Assembly (NCBI GenBank): GCA_965261645.1
Contig: CBDHDJ010000004.1
Coordinates: 1,488,001-1,552,000, forward strand
DNA from: CBDHDJ01 sp965261645
GTDB lineage: Bacteria > Pseudomonadota > Alphaproteobacteria > SHVV01
Reading direction: 5' to 3'
DNA: 64,000 nucleotides
Shown here: piece after piece, positions 36,829-47,835 of the stretch
How the letters are laid out: each line of letters opens with the position of its first letter
Numbering within the stretch: position 1 is the first letter of the stretch
Notes under the pieces: model-generated
The model's input: only the letters and a program-made list of their open reading frames with translations
Databases searched by the model: none
Told to the model about the DNA's origin: nothing
Program-made: the position numbers and the translations under genes

Positions 36829-37074
36829 ATGATCTGGAAGATCGTCTTCACCGTGATCGTCATCGCGGCGGTGTGGTTCGGCTACCGCATGCTCACCCGC
36901 ATGGGCGGCAATCCCACCGGCTACATCGGCCGGGCCGGCGGCGGGGCGCTCAATGACGATGCGAGCGAAAAGAGCGAGGACATGGAGCAGTGCGCGGTGT
37001 GCGAATCTTACGTGCCGCGCATCAACGCCCAGTCCTGCGGCCAGGACGATTGCCCCTATCCCGCTCAAGCTTGA
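36829..37074 (+). CDS. Small membrane-anchored Cys-motif protein
   Basis: 81 residues from ATG 36829. An N-terminal membrane helix (IVFTVIVIAAVWFGYRML) leads to a short tail with QCAVCESYVPR and SCGQDDCPYP, four Cys arranged as a probable zinc ribbon. Similar small proteins are encoded near glyQ in related genomes. The family and function are unknown to me. Confidence 0.75.
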   Translation: MIWKIVFTVIVIAAVWFGYRMLTRMGGNPTGYIGRAGGGALNDDASEKSEDMEQCAVCESYVPRINAQSCGQDDCPYPAQA

Positions 37075-37146
37075 ACACCGTTTCTTGACCGCCATGCGGC
37101 CGCTCAGTACCTTGCGCCGCACGGAGTTCAGCCCCGGAGGTCGTTG

Positions 37147-38025
37147 ATGGCGACCGCGAACGCCTCCGCCCCTTCGTTTCAGGACCTGATTCTCACGCTC
37201 CAGACCTTCTGGGCGCGGCACGGGTGCGTGCTTTTGCAGCCCTACGACATGGAGATGGGCGCGGGCACGTTCCACCCGGCGACCACGCTGCGCGCGCTCG
37301 GGCCCGAGCCCTGGAAGGCGGCCTATGTGCAGCCGACGCGCCGGCCGGCCGACGGGCGTTATGGCGAGAATCCCAACCGGCTGCAGCGTTACTACCAGTT
37401 CCAGGTGATCCTCAAGCCCTCGCCCGACGACATCCAGGCGCTCTATCTCGACAGTCTGGCGGCGCTCGGCATCGACGTGCGCAACCACGACATCCGGTTT
37501 GTCGAAGATGATTGGGAGAGCCCCACGCTCGGCGCCTGGGGGCTGGGCTGGGAGGTCTGGTGCGACGGCATGGAAGTGAGCCAGTTCACCTATTTCCAGC
37601 AAGTCGGCGGCATCGACGTGGAGGTCGTCTCGGGCGAGATCACCTACGGGCTCGAGCGGCTCGCCATGTATGTGCAGGGCGTCGACAACGTGTTCGATCT
37701 CGACTGGAACGGCCACGGCGTGAGCTATGGCGATGTCTACCGCGAGCAGGAGCGCGAGTTCTCGGCGTATAATTTCGATCGTGCCGATACCACGCGCCTC
37801 GCCCGCCATTTCCAGGACGCCGAAGCCGAGTGTGCGGCGCTGCTCGAGGCCAAACTCCCGCTGCCCGCCTACGACCAGTGCATGAAGGCGAGCCATCTGT
37901 TCAATCTCCTCGATGCCCGCGGCGTCATCAGTGTGACCGAGCGGGCCGCCTACATCGCGCGCATCCGCGCTCTCGCCAAGGGGTGTTGCGAGGCCTGGCT
38001 CGAACGCGCGGGCGCACCGGCCTGA
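37147..38025 (+). CDS. glyQ: Glycyl-tRNA synthetase alpha subunit
   Basis: 292-residue catalytic subunit of the alpha2-beta2 bacterial GlyRS, which charges tRNA-Gly in the cytosol. Starts at ATG 37147 behind CCGGAGG. Class II signatures: FWARHGCVLLQPYDMEMGAG, AYVQPTRRPADGRYGENPNR, YYQFQVILKPSP, WEVWCDGMEVSQFTYFQQ and EITYGLERLAMY. Full length. glyS follows after 3 bp. Confidence 0.99.
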   Translation: MATANASAPSFQDLILTLQTFWARHGCVLLQPYDMEMGAGTFHPATTLRALGPEPWKAAYVQPTRRPADGRYGENPNRLQRYYQFQVILKPSPDDIQALYLDSLAALGIDVRNHDIRFVEDDWESPTLGAWGLGWEVWCDGMEVSQFTYFQQVGGIDVEVVSGEITYGLERLAMYVQGVDNVFDLDWNGHGVSYGDVYREQEREFSAYNFDRADTTRLARHFQDAEAECAALLEAKLPLPAYDQCMKASHLFNLLDARGVISVTERAAYIARIRALAKGCCEAWLERAGAPA

Positions 38026-38028
38026 GCC

Positions 38029-40113
38029 ATGGCCGAGTTACTCATCGAGCTCTTCTCCGAGGAAATCCCGGCCGGGCTGCAAGGCCCGGCGGCGGACGAT
38101 CTCGAGCGACTGGTCGCCACAGGTCTCAAGGCGGCGGGACTGGAGTTCGAATCCTCGCAGGTGTTTTCAACGCCGCGCCGGTTGACGCTCTGCATCGCTG
38201 GCCTCCCCGCCGTGCAGCCCGACATCAGCGAAGAGCGCAAGGGGCCGAAGGCCGGTGCGCCCGACAAGGCGGTCGAAGGTTTTGCCAAGTCCGCCGGGCT
38301 CACGCGTGATGAACTCGAGGAGCGCGACACCGGGAAAGGGGTCTATTACTTTGCCAAGATCGAGCGAACAGGCGGCGCGAGCGCCGATGTCCTGCCGGCC
38401 ATCTTGAGCGAGGCGGTGGCCAAGCTATCGTGGCCCAAATCGATGCGCTGGGGCGGGCACGAGACGCGTTGGATTCGCCCGCTGCATTCCATCCTCTGCC
38501 TGTTCGATGGCGCGATCGTGCCGATGAGCTTCGGTCATCTCACCGCCGGGGCGGTCACGAGCGGCCATGCCATCCACGTGCCGCACGCGTTCCGGGTGAA
38601 CGATTTTGCCGAGTACACGGCCTATCTTCGCGAGGCCAAGGTGATCCTCGATCCCGCCGAACGACGCGAGATGATCCTGGCCACGGCAAAAGAGCTGGCA
38701 GCGGCGGAAGGGCTCGCGCTCACCCCGGACGAAGGCTTGCTCAACGAGGTGATCGGGCTTGTCGAATGGCCGGTGGTCTTGCTGGGCGCGATCGACGAGG
38801 CCTTTCTCGACCTCCCGCCCGAGGTGCTCACCGCGGTCATGCGCACGCAGCAAAAATACTTCTCGCTCGCCAAGCCCGACGGCGCTCTCGCGCCCCGCTT
38901 CATCATGGTGGCGAATACCGAAGCCAGGGACGGTGGCCGCGCCGTCGTCGCCGGCAACGAACGCGTGCTCCGCGCCCGCCTGGCGGATGCGAAGTTCTTC
39001 TGGGATCAGGACCGCAAGGAAACCCTTGCGAGCCGCGCGCCGGCGCTCAAGGACATCGTCTTTCACGCCAAGCTCGGATCGCTCGGCGAGAAGGTCGATC
39101 GCGTGCAGGCGCTGGCATCCAGCATCGCCGACGGGGTGCCGGGCGTAAACAAGGACCAGGTGCGCTCGGCCGCACGCCTCGCCAAGGCCGATCTCACGAC
39201 GCGGATGGTCGTCGAGCTGCCGGAGCTGCAGGGTGTCATGGGCGCCTACTATGCGCTGCACGATTGCGAAGCGCCCGGGGTGGCGGAGGCGATCCGCGAT
39301 CACTATGCGCCAAGGGGCCCCAACGATGCCTGCCCGAGCGCGCCGGTCAGCATTGCCGTCGCGTTGGCCGACAAGATCGATACCCTCGTAGGATTCTTCG
39401 CCATCGACGAGAGACCGACGGGCTCGAAGGATCCCTTTGCGCTGCGCCGCGCGGCCCTCGGAGTCATCCGGTTAATCTTGGAGAATGGTCTCCGCATTCG
39501 TCTGCGTGCGGCGTTCGAATCCGCCCGGTTTGGGGGCTCCGTTGCGGTCAGGAAAAAGGCGAATCAGCCGGGCCGCGAGGCGGTTGCCAGTGATGTCCTC
39601 GCGTTCCTCGCGGACCGGCTGAAGGTGCACCTACGCGAGCAGGGCGTTCGTCACGACTTGATCTCGGCGGTCTTCGCGCTCGCTGGCGAGGACGATCTGG
39701 TACGCCTGATGGCGCGGGTCGAAGCGCTCGAAACCTTTCTCAAGGGTGAGGACGGCGCCAACCTGCTCACCGCCTATAAGCGTGCGAGCAACATCGTCCG
39801 CATCGAGGAAAAGAACGACGGGCGGACTTACGGGGACGCACCCTCGATCAAGGATTTTCGCGAAGCTGAGGAGAAGGACCTGCACGCGAGCCTGACCGCG
39901 GCGGCGAAGGCGAGTTCAGCCGCCGTCGGCAAGGAGGATTTCATGGCGGCGATGACGGAGCTCGCCCAGTTGCGCCGCCCCGTCGATCACTTTTTCGATG
40001 AAGTGACGGTCAATTGCGAGGAGCCCGCGTTGCGGGCGAACCGCCTGCGGCTGCTCTCGCAGATTCGCGCGACCCTCGATGGCGTCGCCGATTTCTCGCA
40101 GATCGAGGGCTGA
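38029..40113 (+). CDS. glyS: Glycyl-tRNA synthetase beta subunit
   Basis: 694 residues, full length. Begins MAELLIELFSEEIPAGLQG, with typical ITVMRTQQKYF-like sequence (LTAVMRTQQKYFSLA), ARLADAKFFWDQDRKETLASR, YYALHDCEAPGVAEAIRDHY and KDPFALRRAALGVIRL. The C-terminal anticodon-binding region ends VDHFFDEVTVNCEEPALRANRL. Needed with glyQ for tRNA-Gly charging. ppdK follows after 7 bp. Confidence 0.99.
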   Translation: MAELLIELFSEEIPAGLQGPAADDLERLVATGLKAAGLEFESSQVFSTPRRLTLCIAGLPAVQPDISEERKGPKAGAPDKAVEGFAKSAGLTRDELEERDTGKGVYYFAKIERTGGASADVLPAILSEAVAKLSWPKSMRWGGHETRWIRPLHSILCLFDGAIVPMSFGHLTAGAVTSGHAIHVPHAFRVNDFAEYTAYLREAKVILDPAERREMILATAKELAAAEGLALTPDEGLLNEVIGLVEWPVVLLGAIDEAFLDLPPEVLTAVMRTQQKYFSLAKPDGALAPRFIMVANTEARDGGRAVVAGNERVLRARLADAKFFWDQDRKETLASRAPALKDIVFHAKLGSLGEKVDRVQALASSIADGVPGVNKDQVRSAARLAKADLTTRMVVELPELQGVMGAYYALHDCEAPGVAEAIRDHYAPRGPNDACPSAPVSIAVALADKIDTLVGFFAIDERPTGSKDPFALRRAALGVIRLILENGLRIRLRAAFESARFGGSVAVRKKANQPGREAVASDVLAFLADRLKVHLREQGVRHDLISAVFALAGEDDLVRLMARVEALETFLKGEDGANLLTAYKRASNIVRIEEKNDGRTYGDAPSIKDFREAEEKDLHASLTAAAKASSAAVGKEDFMAAMTELAQLRRPVDHFFDEVTVNCEEPALRANRLRLLSQIRATLDGVADFSQIEG

Positions 40114-40120
40114 GCGGGCC

Positions 40121-42792
<2,672 letters not shown>

Positions 42793-42796
<4 letters not shown>

Positions 42797-43290
42797 CCTC
42801 TTTCGAACCAAGCCCGGTCGGCCAGCACCACCGAGGTGGCGATCTGGCGCTCGGGCACCGTCCAATAGATCTTGAGCAGGCGGGTTTTTTCGGCGTCCGA
42901 GACCACGGTGAACCCGTGCTTCTCGTAGAATTCGATCGCCCAGGTTGCCACCGCCTAGGTGCCGACCAGGACCGGGGTCTCATTGCTGCGACGGGCGCGG
43001 GCCAACAGCTTCGAGCCGATGCCGCCGCGTTGGGCGGCGGCCGCGACGTAGGCGTGGCGGATGAGGGTCACGTCCTCGACGGGCTGCAGGCCCATGACGC
43101 CGACGAGGCGCCCGTCGCGCTGAAAGCCGGAGAATTGCACGCCGGCCGCGATCTCGCTCTCAAGCTCGGTCCGCTCCATGTAGGGCTCGTGCCAGCACTC
43201 GGCCGGGATCACGCCCTTATAGGCGTGGGCAGCGTCGTTGATGACCGTATAGATCGCCTCGAAATCGTCCGCCGTGCACGCCCGGATCAT
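42793..43290 (-). pseudogene. GNAT-family N-acetyltransferase with an in-frame amber codon
   Basis: ATG 43290, then a typical GNAT domain (MIRACTADDFEAIYTVINDA, GRLVGVMGLQPVEDVTLIRH, acetyl-CoA loop QRGGIGSKLLARAR). The frame meets TAG at 42955-42957 after PVLVGT, then continues in the same frame (AVATWAIEFYEKHGFTVVS and more) to TAG 42793-42795. Family members read GTWAAATWAI here, so the amber sits at a conserved Trp (TGG to TAG). The truncated product lacks the last strands. Full frame 165 codons. Confidence 0.85.
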
Positions 43291-43315
43291 GGCAAGGGCT
43301 CCGCCGCGACAAGCG

Positions 43316-43879
43316 TCACGAAACCTCGTTGTAACGGAAGCAATCGCGCATGTGGTCGTTGACCATGCCGACCGCCTGCATGAAGGCGTAGCAGATGGTC
43401 GGGCCGACGAACTTGAAGCCGCGGGCGCGGAGCTCCTTGCTCATGGCCTGGCTCTCGGCGGTCTTGGCCGGCATGTCATCGAGCCGGCGGAATTCGTTCT
43501 TGAGCGTGCGTCCATCGGTGAACTGCCAGAGAAAGTGATCGAAGCTCTCGCCGTGAGCGCGAATCTTGACGTAGCCGCGGGCATTGAGGATGGTGCCCTC
43601 GATCTTGGCGCGGTTGCGCACGATGCCGGCATCGGCCATCAGGGCGGCGGTCTTCTTGGCGCCGTAACGCACGATCTTCTCCGGCACGAAGCCGTCGAAG
43701 GCGTGGCGGAAGTTCTCCCGCTTACGCAGGATGGTGAGCCAGCTCAGGCCCGCCTGGAAGCCGTCGAGGGTGAGCTTTTCAAAGAGCGCCCGGTCGTCAT
43801 GCTCGGGCACGCCCCATTCGGTGTCGTGATAGTCGACATAAAGCGGGTCCTCGCCGACCCAGCTGCAGCGCCGCACCAC
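43316..43879 (-). CDS. tag: DNA-3-methyladenine glycosylase I
   Basis: 187-residue base-excision enzyme that removes 3-methyladenine from alkylated DNA. Starts at tandem GTGs (43879/43876). Zinc ligands typical of Tag are present: RCSW, YHDTEWG, and the C-terminal NDHMRDCFR. Also FEKLTLDGFQAGLSWLTILRKRENF, and a Glu in the place of the substrate-contacting residue. Ends 26 bp from the GNAT pseudogene, same strand. Confidence 0.96.
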   Translation of the reverse strand: MVRRCSWVGEDPLYVDYHDTEWGVPEHDDRALFEKLTLDGFQAGLSWLTILRKRENFRHAFDGFVPEKIVRYGAKKTAALMADAGIVRNRAKIEGTILNARGYVKIRAHGESFDHFLWQFTDGRTLKNEFRRLDDMPAKTAESQAMSKELRARGFKFVGPTICYAFMQAVGMVNDHMRDCFRYNEVS

Positions 43880-43889
43880 GGCGCACGGA

Positions 43890-44798
43890 TTAGAAGTTCG
43901 CCCAGGCGGGCTTGACCGGCGTGATCTGGGCCTCGCCCGCCGACAGCGCGCCGCCTGCCGCCGCTTCCATATATTCCAGCCGGATCATGGCGATCGCCTT
44001 GCCATCGCGGCCGGTGCGAATCTCGCCGGCCTTCTTGCCGTCCGCGAGGATGGGCGTGCCGGGTTCGGGCAGTGGGCCCTCGACATCGACGCGCGTGAGG
44101 CGCTTCTTGATGGTGCCACGGTGATGGGTGCGCGCCGTCAGCTCCTGGCCGACATAGCAGCCCTTGTCGTAATCGATGCCGTTGAGCTCCTCGAGGCCGC
44201 ATTCGAGGGGAAAGAACTTCTCGACGATGATATCGCGGCTGCCGTCCGGCAACCCATGCTCGAGGCGAAGGTGCTCGTAGGCCGAGCGTTCGCCGGCAGC
44301 AAATCCGGCCGCGTTCAAGGCGGCCTCTCCGGTGCCCCGCGGCAGGATCGCCCGCGCGCCCATCGCCGCCAGGCGCGGATCGGCGAATACGACGCCGCTC
44401 TCGAAGCTGGCCGAAGTGCCGGTTTGATCGCGGAGCCCCACGGCGGCGAACGCCGCTTCACCGATCAAAGCCGTGACGCCATAGCGTTCGGTGAGGTCGG
44501 TGAAGCTCACATCGGCGCGCAGCTTGTAGAACGTCAAACGGCGCTCGAGGTCGGCCTGGCGAGCTGCTTCGCACTCGATAATGAGGGTGTCGGGCTCCTC
44601 ATCGGTGGCAAGTTGGGCGATGAAGAAGTCATGCAGGAACTTGCCCTGCGGCGTGAGCAGGCTGGTGTAGATGGCGCGGGTGGGGCCCACCTTGTCGATG
44701 TCGTTGGAAATCAGGCCCTGAAGAAAACTCCGCGTCTCGCCGCCGGTGACGCCAATCAGGCCCCGATCGTCCAGCGGTATGGCAATTTTTCCATGCAT
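43890..44798 (-). CDS. ygfZ: Folate-dependent Fe-S cluster assembly/repair protein YgfZ
   Basis: 302 residues from ATG 44798; further upstream codons lack family sequence. GcvT-related protein that uses tetrahydrofolate to support certain iron-sulfur enzymes. The diagnostic KGCYxGQE motif is present (DYDKGCYVGQELTART). N-terminal GVTGGETRSFLQGLISNDI and LLTPQGKFLHDFFI are typical. Divergent from the GT9 gene; its stop lies 11 bp from tag. Confidence 0.95.
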   Translation of the reverse strand: MHGKIAIPLDDRGLIGVTGGETRSFLQGLISNDIDKVGPTRAIYTSLLTPQGKFLHDFFIAQLATDEEPDTLIIECEAARQADLERRLTFYKLRADVSFTDLTERYGVTALIGEAAFAAVGLRDQTGTSASFESGVVFADPRLAAMGARAILPRGTGEAALNAAGFAAGERSAYEHLRLEHGLPDGSRDIIVEKFFPLECGLEELNGIDYDKGCYVGQELTARTHHRGTIKKRLTRVDVEGPLPEPGTPILADGKKAGEIRTGRDGKAIAMIRLEYMEAAAGGALSAGEAQITPVKPAWANF

Positions 44799-45012
44799 CA
44801 CGGCGCACCTCGCTCTGCTACCACTTAGGTGAATCCGCTCCCGTTGGCAAGGCTCAGGCGCGGCCGGGCACCGGGCCCTCTCGTCCACCGCCTTGGCAAC
44901 GGCGTGGCACGCGACGTATAAACGCGCGGGATGGTGGTCGTGCGGGCGGGTGGTCCTGGATTCCTTGCGAAACACGGGTGTTGACGATGATGTCGGGCGC
45001 GCGCCAACGGAC

Positions 45013-45975
45013 ATGAACATCCTCTTCGTGACGGCCAACCGGATCGGCGATGCGGTGCTCTCGTCCGGCCTGCTCGGCCATCTCATCGCGACTCATCCCG
45101 AGGCCGGCATCACCGTGGCCTGCGGACCGCTGGTGGCGCCCCTGTTCAGAGCGACGCCAAATATTTCGCGCATCATCCCGATGAGCAAACAGCCCGCCGC
45201 GGGCCACTGGTTCCGCCTGTGGCGGGAGACCGTCACCACGGCGTGGGACCTGGTGGTCGATCTCAGGTCCTCGGCCCTGGCGTGGCTGCTCCCTGCCAAA
45301 AGCCGCCGCGTGCTGCACAAATCGGGCGCACCGGAGCATCGCATCGCGCTCTACGCCCGCGTGCTCGGGCTGGCCCAGCCTGCCCCGCCGAAAATCTGGA
45401 TCGCCGAGGAGCACCGTCAAGCGGCCGAAGGCTTGATCCCCAATCGCTCGCCCGTTTTGGCGCTCGGGCCGACTGCCAACTGGGGCGCCAAGCAATGGCC
45501 GGCCGATTCGTTCGTCGAGGTGGCGCGGCGGCTGACCGCGCCCGGGTCCGATCTCACCGGCAGTCGCGTCGCCATCTTCGGTGCGGCGCACGAGCGCACG
45601 GCCGTGCAACCCATTGTCGATGCCATCGGCGCGGAGCGGACGCTCGATCTCGTCGGCGAGACCGATCTTCTGACCGCCTATGCCTGTCTCGAACGCTGCG
45701 CACTCTACATCGGCAACGATTCGGGGCTCATGCATCTCGCGGCGGCGTCGGGCGTGCCCACGCTCGGCCTGTTCGGCCCGAGTCGAGAGGTGCACTATGC
45801 GCCCTGGGGCGCGCATGCCGCGGCGGTCCGCACGCCGGCGTCGTTCGAGGAGCTGGTCGGCGCGCCGGGTTACGATTTCCGCGACCAGACATCGCTCATG
45901 GGCTCGCTCTCGGTCGATGCGGTCGAGGCGGCGGCGTGGGATCTGTGGCGCCGCGATGCGCAGGGGTCGCGATGA
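45013..45975 (+). CDS. Glycosyltransferase family 9 (heptosyltransferase-like)
   Basis: 320 residues from ATG 45013. GT9 enzymes add heptose or similar sugars to lipopolysaccharide core at the cytosolic face of the inner membrane. Landmarks: ILFVTANRIGDAVLSSGLLGHL, LALGPTANWGAKQWPADSF and the C-terminal ALYIGNDSGLMHLAAASGVPTLGLFGPS. First of four overlapping or abutting genes (GT9, GT2, GT4, asnB), which points to one surface-oligosaccharide operon. Confidence 0.93.
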   Translation: MNILFVTANRIGDAVLSSGLLGHLIATHPEAGITVACGPLVAPLFRATPNISRIIPMSKQPAAGHWFRLWRETVTTAWDLVVDLRSSALAWLLPAKSRRVLHKSGAPEHRIALYARVLGLAQPAPPKIWIAEEHRQAAEGLIPNRSPVLALGPTANWGAKQWPADSFVEVARRLTAPGSDLTGSRVAIFGAAHERTAVQPIVDAIGAERTLDLVGETDLLTAYACLERCALYIGNDSGLMHLAAASGVPTLGLFGPSREVHYAPWGAHAAAVRTPASFEELVGAPGYDFRDQTSLMGSLSVDAVEAAAWDLWRRDAQGSR

Positions 45976-46739
45976 GCGAGCAAACGGACCAACCCACGCT
46001 GAGCGCGCTTGTGGTCGCGCACAACGAGGAGGCGCAGCTTGCCGAGTGCCTGCAGCGCCTCACCTTCGCCGATGAGCTCGTCGTCGTGCTCGACCGTTGC
46101 ACCGACGGCTCGGCCGCGATTGCCCGGCGCTTCACCGACAAGATCGTCGAAGGCGCGTGGCCCATCGAAGGAGACCGGCGCAACACGGGCATCGAAGCCT
46201 GTCAGGGAGACTGGATCGTCGAGGTCGACGCCGATGAGCGTCTGCCCGAGGCCTTGGCTGTGGAGATCCGGAATACCATCGCGGCCGCATCGCCCGGCTA
46301 TTTCCTCATCCCGTTCGACAACTATGTGGGCGAGCGGCTGGTGCGCCACGGCTGGGGCGCATCATGGGGCGTGAGCGCGGCGCCGCGGCTCTTTTCACGG
46401 GGCGCCAAGCGCTGGGGTCCGCAGCGCATTCACCCGCGCCTCGAGCTCACCGGTCCACGCGGCGTCCTGGCGGCCAGGATGATCCACTATACCGACCGCG
46501 ACATCTCCGACATGCTCGCCCGGCTCGACCGCTACACGACGGCGCGTGCCGAGGATCTGCGCGCCGACGGCGACATCGGCTCGCTGCCCGGCAACCTGCG
46601 CCGGTTGTTCTCGCGGTTCTGCAAATGCTATGTCGGCCGCCGGGGTTACCGCGAGGGGGGCTACGGTTTCCTCATCGCCCTGTTGGCCGGCCTCTATCCG
46701 CTGCTCGCCTATCTCAAGGCGCGCTACGAGGACGAATGA
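45972..46739 (+). CDS. Glycosyltransferase family 2
   Basis: 255 residues. ATG 45972 overlaps the GT9 stop (ATGA). GT-A fold motifs: LSALVVAHNEEAQLAECL, DELVVVLDRCTDGSAAIA and the metal-binding DVDADERLPEAL. WaaE/KdtX-like layout with a C-terminal hydrophobic segment (GFLIALLAGLYPLLAYL) that may anchor it to the membrane. Likely acts on lipopolysaccharide core. The acceptor is unknown. Confidence 0.92.
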   Translation: MSEQTDQPTLSALVVAHNEEAQLAECLQRLTFADELVVVLDRCTDGSAAIARRFTDKIVEGAWPIEGDRRNTGIEACQGDWIVEVDADERLPEALAVEIRNTIAAASPGYFLIPFDNYVGERLVRHGWGASWGVSAAPRLFSRGAKRWGPQRIHPRLELTGPRGVLAARMIHYTDRDISDMLARLDRYTTARAEDLRADGDIGSLPGNLRRLFSRFCKCYVGRRGYREGGYGFLIALLAGLYPLLAYLKARYEDE

Positions 46740-46776
46740 CGATCGTATCCTTCGCCCCCACCACGATGTACCGGGT

Positions 46777-47835
46777 TTGACCGTGCGCGTGCTGCAGGCC
46801 ATGGCGGGCGCCCGGCCGGGTGGGGCGGAGGCGTTTTTCGCGCGGTTGTGCGGGGCCTTCCGGGAGGCCGAGGTCGAGCAGCACATCCTGGTGCGCCGCG
46901 ACGCCAAGGTCGTGGGCACCCTGGCTGCGGCGGGCCTCGCTCCGGAGACCCTGCCCTTCGGCGGGTTCCTCGACACGACGTCGGGGCCTCAGTTCCGCCG
47001 CGCCGTCGCCACGTTCAAACCCGACATCGTGCTCACCTGGTTGAACCGGGCGAGCAGGTTCTGCCCGCGCAAATCGGCCGTTCGCAGCGCCGGTGCGGAG
47101 GGCTTCACCCATGTCGGCCGCCTCGGCGGTTACTACAAACTCAGCTACTATCGACGCTGCGATCACCTGATCGGCAACACGCGCGACATCGTCGATTACA
47201 TTCAGCGCGAAGGATGGCCGGCGGACCGGGTCCATTACCTGCCCAATTTCGTCACCGCCAAGCGCGATGCCCTGCCGCCGCCCCGCGAGAGTTTGCAGAC
47301 GCCCCTACACGCACCACTTTTGCTGGCCCTCGGCCGGCTTCACGAGAACAAGGGGTTCGACGTGCTCCTGCGCGCGCTGGCCGAGCTCCACGACTGCTAT
47401 CTCTGGCTGGCCGGCGCCGGGCCGCTCGAAACCCGGCTCAGGGCCCAGGTGCGCCGGTTCGACCTCGACCGGCGGGTGCGCTTTCTCGGCTGGCGCAACG
47501 ACGTCTCCGCGCTGTTTCGCGCGGCCGACCTGTTTGTCTGCCCGTCGCGGCTCGAACCGCTGGGCAACGTGGTGATCGAGGCCTGGGCGCACGGCAAGCC
47601 GGTGATCGCCGCCGCCGCCAAGGGGCCCTCGGCGCTGATCGAGGATGGCGTCAACGGCGTGCTCGTGCCGGTGGACGATAGCGCTGCGCTGGTGCGCGCG
47701 GTCCGGCGCTTGCTCGCCGATCCACCGCTCGCCGCCTCGCTCGCCGCCGCCGGGACCGAGGCCTACGAGGCGGAGTTCACGCAAGCCGCGGTGGTCGAGC
47801 GCTATCTCGGCTTGTTCGACCGGATCACAAGCTGA
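46777..47835 (+). CDS. Glycosyltransferase family 4
   Basis: About 352 residues. Start uncertain: TTG 46777 or GTG 46783, neither with a strong ribosome site. GT-B fold: N-terminal VLQAMAGARPGGAEAFFARL, C-terminal nucleotide-sugar domain with LLALGRLHENKGFDVLLRAL, WLAGAGPLETRL, RFLGWRNDV and the EX7E region SRLEPLGNVVIEAWAHGKPV. It ends one base inside the asnB start. Likely extends the same oligosaccharide as its neighbours. Confidence 0.9.
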   Translation: MTVRVLQAMAGARPGGAEAFFARLCGAFREAEVEQHILVRRDAKVVGTLAAAGLAPETLPFGGFLDTTSGPQFRRAVATFKPDIVLTWLNRASRFCPRKSAVRSAGAEGFTHVGRLGGYYKLSYYRRCDHLIGNTRDIVDYIQREGWPADRVHYLPNFVTAKRDALPPPRESLQTPLHAPLLLALGRLHENKGFDVLLRALAELHDCYLWLAGAGPLETRLRAQVRRFDLDRRVRFLGWRNDVSALFRAADLFVCPSRLEPLGNVVIEAWAHGKPVIAAAAKGPSALIEDGVNGVLVPVDDSAALVRAVRRLLADPPLAASLAAAGTEAYEAEFTQAAVVERYLGLFDRITS